Part shown: positions 16,919-25,030 of the stretch, piece by piece
Layout: each line of letters starts with the position of its first letter
How positions within the stretch are numbered: position 1 is the stretch's first letter
Assembly: GCF_024519285.1 (NCBI RefSeq)
Contig: NZ_JAMZCY010000005.1
Span: 372,001 to 436,000 of the forward strand
Direction: 5' to 3'
From: Cohnella sp. WQ 127256
GTDB taxonomy: Bacteria; Bacillota; Bacilli; Paenibacillales; Paenibacillaceae
DNA length: 64,000 bases
The notes under the pieces: model-generated
What the model saw: only the letters and a program-made list of their open reading frames with translations
What the model was told of the DNA's origin: nothing
The model's database searches: none
Translations under genes and position numbers: made by a program

Positions 16919-18502
16919 TTAATAGGGATCAGCTTCGTGACTAATCTTTACAGCTTTATCAGGTGCTTGATCCCCGTCTTTGTTACCAAGTGGAATTTGA
17001 CTTGATCCTCCTTGAGGTGCAGCCTCTAAGCCCTCTCTTAACCGACGACCATATTGTTCATCTGCTTCTGAAGCAAGAGCGATCATTCTCTCTTGGATAC
17101 GCCCATCGCAGCGCGAGAGATCCCCCACAAGGTTTAAGATCAATTCATCACGTTCCCAATCCTTGAACTGACGATACGTTTCGCCGGCTTGCTTCGTATT
17201 GTTAGACCGATCAATGGACTCACGCACGAGTCTACCTTCGATAAGAGGTGTATATTCCTTACCAGCCTGTTCCGCTTCAACTAACCCGCCTAGAAGTGAT
17301 GGCTCATAGTTAATGTGAGGATTATGGCTAGGTGATCGATCTACATAATACTCCATTTGACCGGCGCTTTGATTAGTCGCGACCCGCTTTTTCGGAGCGT
17401 TGATCGGTAATTGTAAATAGTTTGCCCCTACGCGATGACGCTGTGTATCGGAATAAGAGAATGTCCGACCTTGAAGCATTTTATCATCTGAGAAATCAAG
17501 TCCGTCAACCAATACACCTGTACCGAATGCGGCTTGTTCCACCTCTGCAAAATAATTGACCGGATTTTTGTTCAGGATCATTTTACCGACGGGCAACCAT
17601 GGGAACTGTTCTTCGGGCCATAGCTTCGTATCATCTAGCGGGTCGAAATCCAACTCAGGATGTGCATCATCACTCATAATTTGTACGAGTAGCTCCCATT
17701 CCGGATAATCATTTCGTTCAATGGCTTGATATAAATCCTGTGTTCCATGGTTAAAATTTGAGGCTTGGATTTCGCTAGCTTCCTTTTGTGTTAAATTTCT
17801 AATGCCTTGCTTCGGCTCCCAATGATATTTCACGAGCACCGCTTCACCTTCGTTATTTACCCACTTATATGTATTAACGCCAGACCCCTGCATCATACGA
17901 TAGTTGGCTGGAATACCCCATGGGGAATAAACGAATGTGACCATATGAAAGGACTCCGGCGAGCTTGCGCAAAAGTCAAAAAATCGTTCAGCATCTTGAA
18001 TATTTGTAACAGGATCTGGCTTAAAAGCGTGAATCATATCAGGGAATTTGATCGCATCACGGATAAAAAATATTTTCAAATTGTTTCCGACTAAATCCCA
18101 ATTCCCGTCTTCTGTATAAAATTTTACAGCAAAACCACGGGGATCTCGTAACGTTTCCGGAGAATGACCACCATGGATAACGGAGGAGAAGCGGACGAAC
18201 ACAGGGGTTTGCTTTCCTTTTTCCTGAAACAACTTAGCTCGCGTATATTTGGATACGGGTTCGCTCCCTACGGATCCATAGGCTTCGAAATAGCCATGAG
18301 CCCCAGCACCGCGTGCATGAACGACACGCTCTGGTATACGTTCACGATCAAAGTGGCTAATCTTCTCGATGAAATCGTAGTTTTCTAAAGTGGCAGGTCC
18401 ACGATTCCCAACCGTTCTGATGTTCTGATTGTTAGTAACAGGGTGGCCTTGTCGATTGGTAAGGACATTACTATCCTCGGATGGATCATTTACATGGTTC
18501 AT
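16919..18502 (-). CDS. Monofunctional heme catalase
   Basis: The 527-residue enzyme converts hydrogen peroxide to water and oxygen. The catalytic His62 lies in [18 protein letters not shown], the active-site Asn in [19 protein letters not shown], and the proximal heme ligand Tyr in [15 protein letters not shown]. The length fits small-subunit catalases with a C-terminal extension ending in [11 protein letters not shown]. On the minus strand AGGAGG precedes the ATG. It converges on the Fur-regulated heme operon, whose product (heme or iron) it needs. No clear PerR box was found upstream. Confidence 0.95.
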   Translation of the reverse strand: MNHVNDPSEDSNVLTNRQGHPVTNNQNIRTVGNRGPATLENYDFIEKISHFDRERIPERVVHARGAGAHGYFEAYGSVGSEPVSKYTRAKLFQEKGKQTPVFVRFSSVIHGGHSPETLRDPRGFAVKFYTEDGNWDLVGNNLKIFFIRDAIKFPDMIHAFKPDPVTNIQDAERFFDFCASSPESFHMVTFVYSPWGIPANYRMMQGSGVNTYKWVNNEGEAVLVKYHWEPKQGIRNLTQKEASEIQASNFNHGTQDLYQAIERNDYPEWELLVQIMSDDAHPELDFDPLDDTKLWPEEQFPWLPVGKMILNKNPVNYFAEVEQAAFGTGVLVDGLDFSDDKMLQGRTFSYSDTQRHRVGANYLQLPINAPKKRVATNQSAGQMEYYVDRSPSHNPHINYEPSLLGGLVEAEQAGKEYTPLIEGRLVRESIDRSNNTKQAGETYRQFKDWERDELILNLVGDLSRCDGRIQERMIALASEADEQYGRRLREGLEAAPQGGSSQIPLGNKDGDQAPDKAVKISHEADPY

Positions 18503-18627
18503 ATTTTTCCTCCTCAGGTAAATTTACTTGGTCAATGTATAGGTTTGCATTCTTTTATGTAAAATATTCCTTTTGTCTTTAAGGTTGACAATGAAAGTGT
18601 AAGACATGGGAATATCATGGAATCGTC

Positions 18628-18713
18628 CGACATAAATTTGTAAGGAACTCTTTTATGTTTGTCCGAGTAGATCAAGCTTCATATATTCTGACCCGATAGT
18701 CGGGTCTTTTTTT
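18628..18713 (+). promoter_or_regulatory. Leader with hairpin and terminator upstream of small membrane protein
   Basis: ACATAAA (about 18630-18636) can pair with TTTATGT (about 18652-18658). It is followed at 18690-18713 by a strong intrinsic terminator: GACCCGA, three-base loop, TCGGGTC and seven T. The terminator stands 33 bases before the ATG of the next gene and ends no known plus-strand gene, so this stretch is either an attenuated leader or a short independent RNA. Confidence 0.4.
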
Positions 18714-18745
18714 GTAATTTACACATATCCTATGGGGGAATCGAA

Positions 18746-19225
18746 ATGGCAGACATTAATACCCTTACAGGTTTTTTTGAAGTGTTTCGTCTGCCCATCA
18801 TTATGAGTCTCATTGGCGGACTGATTGGTCATTTTGTTAAAAATGGAATCGTAGAGCTGCCGAAGATCGTTATTGAATATGATGAAGAGCACATTGTATT
18901 GTCACGAAATCGTTTGCTTTCGTGGCTTCAACGAATTTATCATTTTATCATCTTTATTTTAGGCTACAGACAAAAAAGCAATGAGACCAAGAGAGTGTTT
19001 TTCGATTTGGGGTTTTTAGGGGACTTACTCATCGCAATAGGGACTGGGATAGTCGCTAAAACGGCTTTAGGACTTGCCGAAACAGATAATGACTTTGCGG
19101 TTATCAGTAGCTCCTTGTTGGCAGGGTTCGCGGGGCTATCCTATTTAAAGGGCAAGGCGAATGAAGAATTATCAAAAACAGTTCCCGAAGAGGTTATCGG
19201 AAGCGATGATAGTACTCCGCAGTAA
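18746..19225 (+). CDS. Small membrane protein of unknown function
   Basis: The 159-residue protein has about three to four hydrophobic segments: near residues 15-35 (LPIIMSLIGGLIGHFV), 62-76 (IYHFIIFILGY), 85-108 (LGFLGDLLIAIGTGIVAKTAL) and 115-135. An acidic, hydrophilic tail follows (EELSKTVPEEVIGSDD). The pattern recalls DUF4257-type Bacillus membrane proteins, but I do not recognise it firmly. The ATG has GGGGGA upstream. A terminator-like hairpin lies just before it in the leader. Confidence 0.75.
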   Translation: MADINTLTGFFEVFRLPIIMSLIGGLIGHFVKNGIVELPKIVIEYDEEHIVLSRNRLLSWLQRIYHFIIFILGYRQKSNETKRVFFDLGFLGDLLIAIGTGIVAKTALGLAETDNDFAVISSSLLAGFAGLSYLKGKANEELSKTVPEEVIGSDDSTPQ

Positions 19226-19279
19226 ACCAATGTGTGAGGGAGCTCATCTTTTTCGTCAGAGATATAAACTTAGGTAAGC

Positions 19280-19474
19280 ATGAAGGGAGTGTGTTCCATC
19301 ATAAGGAAAACTGTCAAGGTTACCTCAGAGGAAATGCTGGAGCTGAAGAAGTTAGCTGAAGTCATGAAAAATCCTCAGCTACCCATGTCGCAACGACGGA
19401 TCGCGAAGTCACAATACGAGTCGATCATTAAGTTTGCTAAGTACCAGAATCGTACAGCGGTATCATTTTTATAA
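19280..19474 (+). CDS. Small hypothetical protein
   Basis: A 64-codon reading frame encodes a basic, helical, soluble product (TVKVTSEEMLELKKLAEVM then PMSQRRIAKSQYESIIKFAKYQ). It looks like a genuine short protein by its amphipathic composition. The ATG at 19280 has no good RBS; AAGGGAG at 19283-19289 lies just inside it, which would better serve a start some ten bases later, where only rare ATC/ATA codons are in frame. The true start is therefore uncertain. A hairpin follows at 19488. Function unknown. Confidence 0.5.
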   Translation: MKGVCSIIRKTVKVTSEEMLELKKLAEVMKNPQLPMSQRRIAKSQYESIIKFAKYQNRTAVSFL

Positions 19475-19487
19475 CTTTATTCTCGAT

Positions 19488-19534
19488 AAGGGCTGTTTTA
19501 GAAGGTCATTTCAGACTTTCTAGGGCAGCCCTTT
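19488..19534 (+). terminator. Terminator-like hairpin
   Basis: AAGGGCTG pairs with CAGCCCTT around an inner TTAGAA/TTTCTA stem. Only three T follow, so termination strength is uncertain. Confidence 0.55.
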
Positions 19535-19727
19535 AGCTATGTATTTTAGTCATTTAAGGGTCTTGCATTAACAGAATTTATCTTCGCATCCGAAAAACAC
19601 GAAGAGGAGGAGTGCAGTGCAGTGTTGCACAATCATCCGATAAGTAAATGGTTTTATGGGGGCTCTATTTGTTTATTAAGGCAAAACGACAGTGCCTACT
19701 AATTCCCATATTCAGCTTGGGCCAAAG

Positions 19728-19737
19728 GTGGTATAAT
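19728..19737 (+). promoter_or_regulatory. Extended -10 promoter of rarD
   Basis: TGGTATAAT carries the extended TGN motif and a consensus -10 box (19732-19737), about 45 bases before the likely start codon. A clear -35 box is not seen. Confidence 0.55.
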
Positions 19738-19781
19738 TCCGTTCATACTGCTTAATGGATGGAACGGAGTGTGCGGACAGC

Positions 19782-20672
19782 ATGAGGAATGGTTTAATTA
19801 ACGCAGTAATTGCGTATACGATCTGGGGGCTTCTTCCTTTATATTGGAAATGGTTCGACACGATGCCTGCGGGAGAAATATTGTCCCATCGGATAATATG
19901 GTCATTCGTGTTCGTTATAGGGCTAATTACGATACAGAAACGGTGGAAAGAGCTCAAGGGCGTTTTAAGAGGTTGGAACACGATTCTCCCGTTAATTGCT
20001 AGCGGCATACTCATCACCGTTAATTGGCTGATCTTCATCTGGGCGGTGAACAATGGGCATGTCATCGAGACAAGTCTAGGCTATTACTTGATGCCATTGT
20101 TTAATGTTGTGCTTGCGATACTATTTTTGCGTGAGAGACCCAATGGCGGTCAGTGGGTAGCTATTGCATTAGCAGGGCTCGGTGTAATGTTTGTAGCTAT
20201 CGATTATGGACGTTTCCCATGGGTATCGGTTTCATTGGCGGTGAGCTTTGGTTTATATGGACTGATCAAGAAGAAGGTAAAACTCGAAGCTTCATTTGGG
20301 CTGATTACGGAAACTGCGGTCGTCCTGCCTATCGCTCTCATTTACTGGAGTTATCTCGGGGCGTCTAATCTAGATACGGCGTGGTCATTACCAACATCTT
20401 CCTTGATTTTATTATTGTTATCAGGCGCAGCGACGGCGCTACCCTTGTTGCTCTTCGCTAAAGCAGCAAGACAGCTACCGCTGTCTATGCTAGGCTTTGT
20501 ACAATATATTGGCCCTTCGATTACGCTAGTTTTAAGTGTGCTCGTCTTTAAAGAAACTGTCTCCCCAGTGCTGTTGATCAGCTTCTCCTTGATCTGGGCT
20601 GCTCTAGTTGTCTATACGATTGCTTCAGTTCGTGAGGCTCGCCGCACCGTTCAAGTGGCCAATGTGAAGTAA
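19782..20672 (+). CDS. rarD: RarD-type EamA transporter
   Basis: The product of about 296 residues is a ten-helix DMT-superfamily permease. The start NAVIAYTIWGLLPLYWKWFDTMPAGEILSHR (shown in two blocks: NAVIAYTIWGLLPLYWKW and PAGEILSHR) is the RarD signature, and the C-terminal GFVQYIGPSITLVLSV is conserved. Its substrate is unknown; the name derives from chloramphenicol sensitivity. The ATG at 19782 matches the family N-terminus; an in-frame ATG at 19755 would add nine polar residues. The next gene starts 12 bases after the stop. Confidence 0.9.
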   Translation: MRNGLINAVIAYTIWGLLPLYWKWFDTMPAGEILSHRIIWSFVFVIGLITIQKRWKELKGVLRGWNTILPLIASGILITVNWLIFIWAVNNGHVIETSLGYYLMPLFNVVLAILFLRERPNGGQWVAIALAGLGVMFVAIDYGRFPWVSVSLAVSFGLYGLIKKKVKLEASFGLITETAVVLPIALIYWSYLGASNLDTAWSLPTSSLILLLLSGAATALPLLLFAKAARQLPLSMLGFVQYIGPSITLVLSVLVFKETVSPVLLISFSLIWAALVVYTIASVREARRTVQVANVK

Positions 20673-20684
20673 GGAGGATGTCGC

Positions 20685-21923
20685 TTGCAGGCAGATCGAT
20701 TAAAAAGGAACTATATTATATTAATGTTTATCGTGTTCGGTGGGTTTCTCATATTCGGATTTTCCGAAAACATTAAAGGTCCAGCGATCCCCAGAATGCA
20801 GTCTGAATTTCGTTTGAATGAGACGCAATTGGGAATGCTGCTTGCTTTTAATTCCTTAGGCTATCTGGTCGCTTGCTCGTTTACGGGGGTGCTGTCGAAC
20901 CGCATCGGGATCAAATGGACAGGAATCCTAGCGTTCTCCTCGATGGCGGTTGCCGGTGTATTGATGTATATGTCGGCAAGCTACGCCTTTCTTTCCGCGT
21001 CTTATTTTCTAATGTACATAGGAAACGGCATGCTAGAAATCGGATTAGCGATAATGGCGGCACGAATTTTCACTAAGAATACGGGTACGATGATGAATTT
21101 ATCCCATTTCTTCTACGGGCTTAGCTCTGCGGTTGCTCCAATTATCGCATCTGCTATGATGGGGTGGGATGTATTCGGAGGTCAACTCGGATGGCGTGGC
21201 ATGTATCTTGTTATGCTTTCTTTATCCCTGCTGCCTATTATTCCATCTTTGATGGCTAAGTTTCCTGGGGATGATCATGATCATGGAGAACGGATAACGT
21301 TAAAAAGCTTCATTAGAGATCCTGCCGCGTGGATGATCGTAGCCGTACTCTCCTTTGGGGTCGTATCGGAGCTTGCGGTCGGAGGATGGCTAGTCAACTT
21401 TCTAGAAAAGGCATATGGCTGGTCTACGGATGCTGCCTCCAGTATGTTATCCTTGTTCTTCTTGTTTTTCATGCTCGCGAGATTGTTTCTTGGCCCGATT
21501 ACGGATAAGATCGGCTATACGCTCTCCATTTTTATTTTCTCTGCGTTCTCTGGTTTGTGCAGCTTAGCTGCGATAATTGTTGGAGAACAAGGTGCAATCT
21601 TATTCGCGATTGCGGGAATCGGGATTGCTCCGATCTATCCTACGGTTATGGCGCTTCTCGCGAAACGTTACCCAAGAGGAACAGATACCGCCATTACCTT
21701 CACTGTCACACTCATGGGTATTGCTAGCGTGATTGGAAATTTACTCATCGGAGTCATCATAGACGGAGTTCAAAAGCTGTTTGGTGCTAGTAGAGGAGCC
21801 GAGGGAAGTCTGTTGCTTGGTTTGCAGGCAGGCTACGGCTTTATCGCGATCATGGCCTTATTATGCTCAGTGTGCTGTATAGGATTACTCCTGTATCTTC
21901 GAAGGAAAAATGAAGTTGTTTAA
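20685..21923 (+). CDS. MFS transporter (FHS-like)
   Basis: The 412-residue protein has twelve predicted membrane helices in two halves and the MFS loop GVLSNRIGIKWTGI between helices 2 and 3. The N-terminal GFSENIKGPAIPRMQSEFRLNETQLG resembles FHS-type sugar/proton symporters. The start is TTG with AGGAGG eight bases upstream, 12 bases after rarD, so the two transporters form an operon. A strong terminator follows at 21946. The substrate cannot be told. Confidence 0.9.
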   Translation: MQADRLKRNYIILMFIVFGGFLIFGFSENIKGPAIPRMQSEFRLNETQLGMLLAFNSLGYLVACSFTGVLSNRIGIKWTGILAFSSMAVAGVLMYMSASYAFLSASYFLMYIGNGMLEIGLAIMAARIFTKNTGTMMNLSHFFYGLSSAVAPIIASAMMGWDVFGGQLGWRGMYLVMLSLSLLPIIPSLMAKFPGDDHDHGERITLKSFIRDPAAWMIVAVLSFGVVSELAVGGWLVNFLEKAYGWSTDAASSMLSLFFLFFMLARLFLGPITDKIGYTLSIFIFSAFSGLCSLAAIIVGEQGAILFAIAGIGIAPIYPTVMALLAKRYPRGTDTAITFTVTLMGIASVIGNLLIGVIIDGVQKLFGASRGAEGSLLLGLQAGYGFIAIMALLCSVCCIGLLLYLRRKNEVV

Positions 21924-21945
21924 TCGGGGCAGTGTTCGGAGCTAA

Positions 21946-21991
21946 GAAGCATTTCTAACACTCTTCTAGTGTTGGATTTGCTTTTTTTTTT
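21946..21991 (+). terminator. Rho-independent terminator
   Basis: AAGCATTTCTAACACT pairs with AGTGTTGGATTTGC (two mismatches), followed by nine or ten T. It ends the rarD-MFS operon. Confidence 0.85.
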
Positions 21992-22037
21992 GAGGATTCA
22001 GAAAGTATAATATTCGCTAATCTTATCTGAATCGTCT

Positions 22038-22091
22038 CCGACATAAACGTTATCCTGCCATCCCCAAGGACGGAGTTAGTCGTTTATGCTT
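22038..22091 (+). other. Leader hairpin upstream of cbiA
   Basis: CATAAACG (22042-22049) is complementary to CGTTTATG (22081-22088), with an inner TCC/GGA pairing; no T-tract follows. The left arm begins CCGACATAAA, the same ten bases as in the leader at 18628. It lies in the 5' leader of cbiA but has no cobalamin-riboswitch B12 box. Confidence 0.4.
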
Positions 22092-22126
22092 GTGAAATCG
22101 TTTAAGTCATAGAGGAGGACCGTGAG

Positions 22127-23515
22127 ATGAATGAACGTAAAATTGTGATCGCTGGAACCGGAAGTGGAGTGGGCAAGACTACGCTGACAATCGGGCTCAT
22201 GGCGGCTCTCAAGCGTGCTGGGCACCTGGTTCAAGGCTTCAAGTGTGGACCTGACTATATTGATCCAACCTATCATACTGCAGTTACTGGTCGTATTTCT
22301 CGTAATCTCGATAGCTATATGCTTCCACACGATACGGTCAAAGAAATCTATGTTAAGGCCAGCCGGGATGCGGATATATCCGTTATTGAAGGGGTCATGG
22401 GATTTTACGATGGCAAAAGCCCGATTAGCAATGAAGGAAGCACTGCCGAGATCAGTATGCTTCTGGAAGCTCCTGTATTGCTCGTCGTTAATTGCCAGAG
22501 CATGGCGCGGAGTGCAGCGGCTGTAGTTAAAGGGTTCCAATACATGGATCCTCGGGTACGTATTGTTGGGGTCATTGCGAACAAGGTAGGGAGTGAAGGT
22601 CACTATCGGATTGTACGTGAGGCTATAGAGCTAGAGTGTGGCATACCGGTTGTGGGTTACTTGAAGCGGGAAGATCAGATTGCCATTCCGGAAAGACATC
22701 TTGGCCTTGTTCCGTCTATAGAGAGAGGACAGCTTCAACCCTTCTTCGATCAATTGGGCGAGTTGATCTCCTCCACAGTGGACTTGGAACGGATATGGGA
22801 TCTGTCGGAGTCGCCGAAGGTGGAAGCTCCAGAATCTGAAATATTCCGCGCACGGAATGGTCAGCGGACGAATCAAGTTAGGATCGCGATTGCGAAAGAT
22901 GCAGCATTCAACTTTTACTATCAAGAGAATATCGAGATGCTTGAAGCACAGGGAGCAGAAATTGTTTATTTTTCACCACTCGCGGGGGAACGATTACCAG
23001 AGAATGTGCAGGGCTTATACCTTGGTGGAGGATTTCCGGAGGAATTTGCTGAAGAGCTTGCTGCGAATGAAACCGTTAAGCAGTCGATCAAGCAGGCGAT
23101 TCAATCGGGGCTTCCGACGCTGGCGGAGTGTGGAGGATACATGTATTTAACTAGGGCTATTGAGGATACGACAGGTCGCCAATATGCGATGCTTGGCTTG
23201 ATTCCAGGAATCGTGCGTATGCAGACTAAGCTTGCGGCGCTAGGGTATCGGGATATTATCGGCACAGAAGGCAACTTCCTACTAGGATCCTCTGATACGG
23301 CGAAGGGTCATGAGTATCACTATTCCATCTTTATCCCAGATTCCGACTGCGATATTATTCCTGCTTACGAAACCTCCGGTCTCAGAGGGAAGAAGCAGGA
23401 AGGCTATCAAAGCAAAGATGGCCATCTGATTGCAGGGTACACGCATATTCATTTTGCATCTGAGCCTGGTTTGGTGGAGCGTTGGATTACTAGGTGCCTT
23501 GCTCATCAACAGTAG
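22127..23515 (+). CDS. cbiA: Cobyrinate a,c-diamide synthase
   Basis: The 462-residue enzyme uses glutamine and ATP to amidate the a and c side chains of cobyrinate. It has the dethiobiotin-synthetase-like ATP domain (AGTGSGVGKTTLTIGL, CGPDYIDPTYH, VIEGVMGFYDG) and a C-terminal class I glutamine amidotransferase-like domain (LYLGGGFPEEFAEEL, then nucleophile Cys335 in LAECGGYMYL). AGGAGG precedes the ATG. No other cobalamin genes are adjacent, so it is a solitary step gene here; use in a scavenging or orphan corrinoid pathway is possible. Confidence 0.93.
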   Translation: MNERKIVIAGTGSGVGKTTLTIGLMAALKRAGHLVQGFKCGPDYIDPTYHTAVTGRISRNLDSYMLPHDTVKEIYVKASRDADISVIEGVMGFYDGKSPISNEGSTAEISMLLEAPVLLVVNCQSMARSAAAVVKGFQYMDPRVRIVGVIANKVGSEGHYRIVREAIELECGIPVVGYLKREDQIAIPERHLGLVPSIERGQLQPFFDQLGELISSTVDLERIWDLSESPKVEAPESEIFRARNGQRTNQVRIAIAKDAAFNFYYQENIEMLEAQGAEIVYFSPLAGERLPENVQGLYLGGGFPEEFAEELAANETVKQSIKQAIQSGLPTLAECGGYMYLTRAIEDTTGRQYAMLGLIPGIVRMQTKLAALGYRDIIGTEGNFLLGSSDTAKGHEYHYSIFIPDSDCDIIPAYETSGLRGKKQEGYQSKDGHLIAGYTHIHFASEPGLVERWITRCLAHQQ

Positions 23516-23517
23516 AG

Positions 23518-23576
23518 AAAACAAACCCTGCTCCTCCGCAGTTTTCATAGCAGCGGAGGAACAGGGCTTGTTTAAA
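23518..23576. terminator. Bidirectional terminator
   Basis: A long stem (AAACAA-CCCTG-TCCTCCGC paired with GCGGAGGA-CAGGG-TTGTTT) with A-rich and T-rich ends lies between the convergent cbiA and aldo/keto reductase genes, so it can serve both. Confidence 0.85.
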
Positions 23577-24524
23577 TTATTGGACTGAAGTTAGAACTTC
23601 TTCAATAGAGGCAAGTGTTTCTTCCGATAGCTTAACGCCAACTGCCTTAACATTTTCTTCAACCTGCTCTGGTCGACTTGCTCCGACTAGCGCACTAGCA
23701 ACATTAGGCTGGCGGAGAATCCAAGCAAGTGCAAGCTGTCCAGTCGAAAGATCCAACTCTCGAGCGATAGCGGAGAGCTTCTTCACGGCAGCGATTTTCT
23801 CGTTTGTGAATTCACCCTTTACCCATTCTAGCTTAGCAGCACGGCTATCTGCAGGGATGGAAGCTAGCGAATCATATTTTCCTGTCAGTAGACCTTGTGC
23901 AAGAGGGGAGAAAACAACCTGAGAGATACCTTTCGCTTCGCCGAGGGGTATAATTTCCTTCTCTATGTATCGGTTGAGTAGGTTATATACCGGTTGGTTG
24001 ACGACGATCCGGTCAAGCAAATATCGATCTGCCGTACCGAGTGCATCCTCCATCTGTGCAGCGGTCCATTCGCTTACCCCAACATAAAGGACTTTACCTT
24101 GTCTGACAAAATCGTCTATCGTGCGCAAGGTCTCATCTATCGGAGTTTCCGTATCGTATCGATGACAGTAAAAGAGATCGACGTAATCAACCTCTAATCG
24201 TTTGAGGCTAGCGTTGATTTGTTCGGTGACATGCTTACGGGAAAGTCCTTTATCATTAGGTCCATCTCCCATCTGGAAGAATGCCTTCGTAGCCAATACA
24301 TAACTTTCTCTTGGATAGTCACGAAGAATCTTCCCGATAACCTTCTCCGCTGCTCCACGCTCGTATACATTAGCTGTATCAAAGAAGTTAACTCCAAGCT
24401 CATAGGCTTTGTGGATGGCGGAAGTGGCACGCTCTTGTTCGACATATCCTCCGTAAGTCAGCCAACTCCCAAGACTGATTTCACTCACTTTAAGGCCACT
24501 CCGGCCTAGTCGGCGGTAGTTCAT
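23577..24524 (-). CDS. Aldo/keto reductase (potassium-channel beta-subunit type)
   Basis: The 315-residue (beta/alpha)8 oxidoreductase has the AKR tetrad: Asp in NFFDTANVYERG with the nearby Tyr, Lys in VLATKAF, and His in DLFYCHRYD. The NADPH site is visible in GVSEWTAAQ and LVGASRPEQVEENV. The start MNYRRLGRSGLKVSEISLGSW is typical of the YghZ/Kv-beta group, which reduces aldehydes. The gene stands alone; its substrate is unknown. Confidence 0.92.
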   Translation of the reverse strand: MNYRRLGRSGLKVSEISLGSWLTYGGYVEQERATSAIHKAYELGVNFFDTANVYERGAAEKVIGKILRDYPRESYVLATKAFFQMGDGPNDKGLSRKHVTEQINASLKRLEVDYVDLFYCHRYDTETPIDETLRTIDDFVRQGKVLYVGVSEWTAAQMEDALGTADRYLLDRIVVNQPVYNLLNRYIEKEIIPLGEAKGISQVVFSPLAQGLLTGKYDSLASIPADSRAAKLEWVKGEFTNEKIAAVKKLSAIARELDLSTGQLALAWILRQPNVASALVGASRPEQVEENVKAVGVKLSEETLASIEEVLTSVQ

Positions 24525-24613
24525 CGTATGATCATCCTTTCTGATGTGAAATAGGTTATGAAGAATATTTTACCGTAGCCTTCACCTTGGGGAAAGGGGT
24601 AAAGGAAGCTTAC

Positions 24614-24952
24614 TTAATCTCGAATCGTAACTCTAGTTCGGATCGGAACGATTGCGGCAAGCTGTAACACATCTTCATTGTACATCCGGATGCAACCGTG
24701 GCTAACAAGCCTACCAATCGAAGAAGGGTCATTAGTACCGTGTATCCCATAGTGAGGTCTTGATAAACCCATCCAGAATGCTCCGTAGGGCCCCCCAGGA
24801 TTAGCTTGTTTATTTACAATCATATAATTTCCGGTGGGCGTTTTTGTTAATACTTTACCTATGCCCACAGGATAGGATCTCACAACGATATCCCCGTCCA
24901 GTAAATACAGGTTACGGTCTGATAAATCGACTATGATTCGATACAACGGCAT
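24614..24952 (-). CDS. Minimal L,D-transpeptidase (YkuD domain)
   Basis: The 112-residue protein is almost entirely a YkuD catalytic domain: His71 in YGIHGTND and the active-site SHGCIRM with His85, Cys87 and Arg89. Such enzymes form 3-3 cross-links in peptidoglycan. There is no signal peptide, membrane helix or LysM module in this frame, and the start [17 protein letters not shown] begins directly at the fold (the RBS GAGGGTG supports it). The export route is therefore unclear, as for other short Bacillus-type YkuD proteins. Confidence 0.88.
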   Translation of the reverse strand: MPLYRIIVDLSDRNLYLLDGDIVVRSYPVGIGKVLTKTPTGNYMIVNKQANPGGPYGAFWMGLSRPHYGIHGTNDPSSIGRLVSHGCIRMYNEDVLQLAAIVPIRTRVTIRD

Positions 24953-24970
24953 ATTTTCACCCTCAATCTT

Positions 24971-24998
24971 TTGTAGTTAGGTTGGGAAATGTTATGAT
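24971..24998 (+). promoter_or_regulatory. Putative sigma-A promoter of the M48 protease gene
   Basis: TTGTAG and TATGAT separated by 16 bases lie about 33 bases upstream of the ATG at 25031. Confidence 0.45.
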
Positions 24999-25030
24999 CA
25001 AACCATCCGAAACATAAGGAGAATGTCTTC

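Noticed and set aside
18503-18620. PerR box upstream of the catalase gene
   Set aside because: AT-rich stretches exist, but none matches the 7-1-7 PerR consensus well enough.
21992-22126. Cobalamin riboswitch upstream of cbiA
   Set aside because: No B12-box-like sequence is present; only a simple hairpin is found and the leader is too short.
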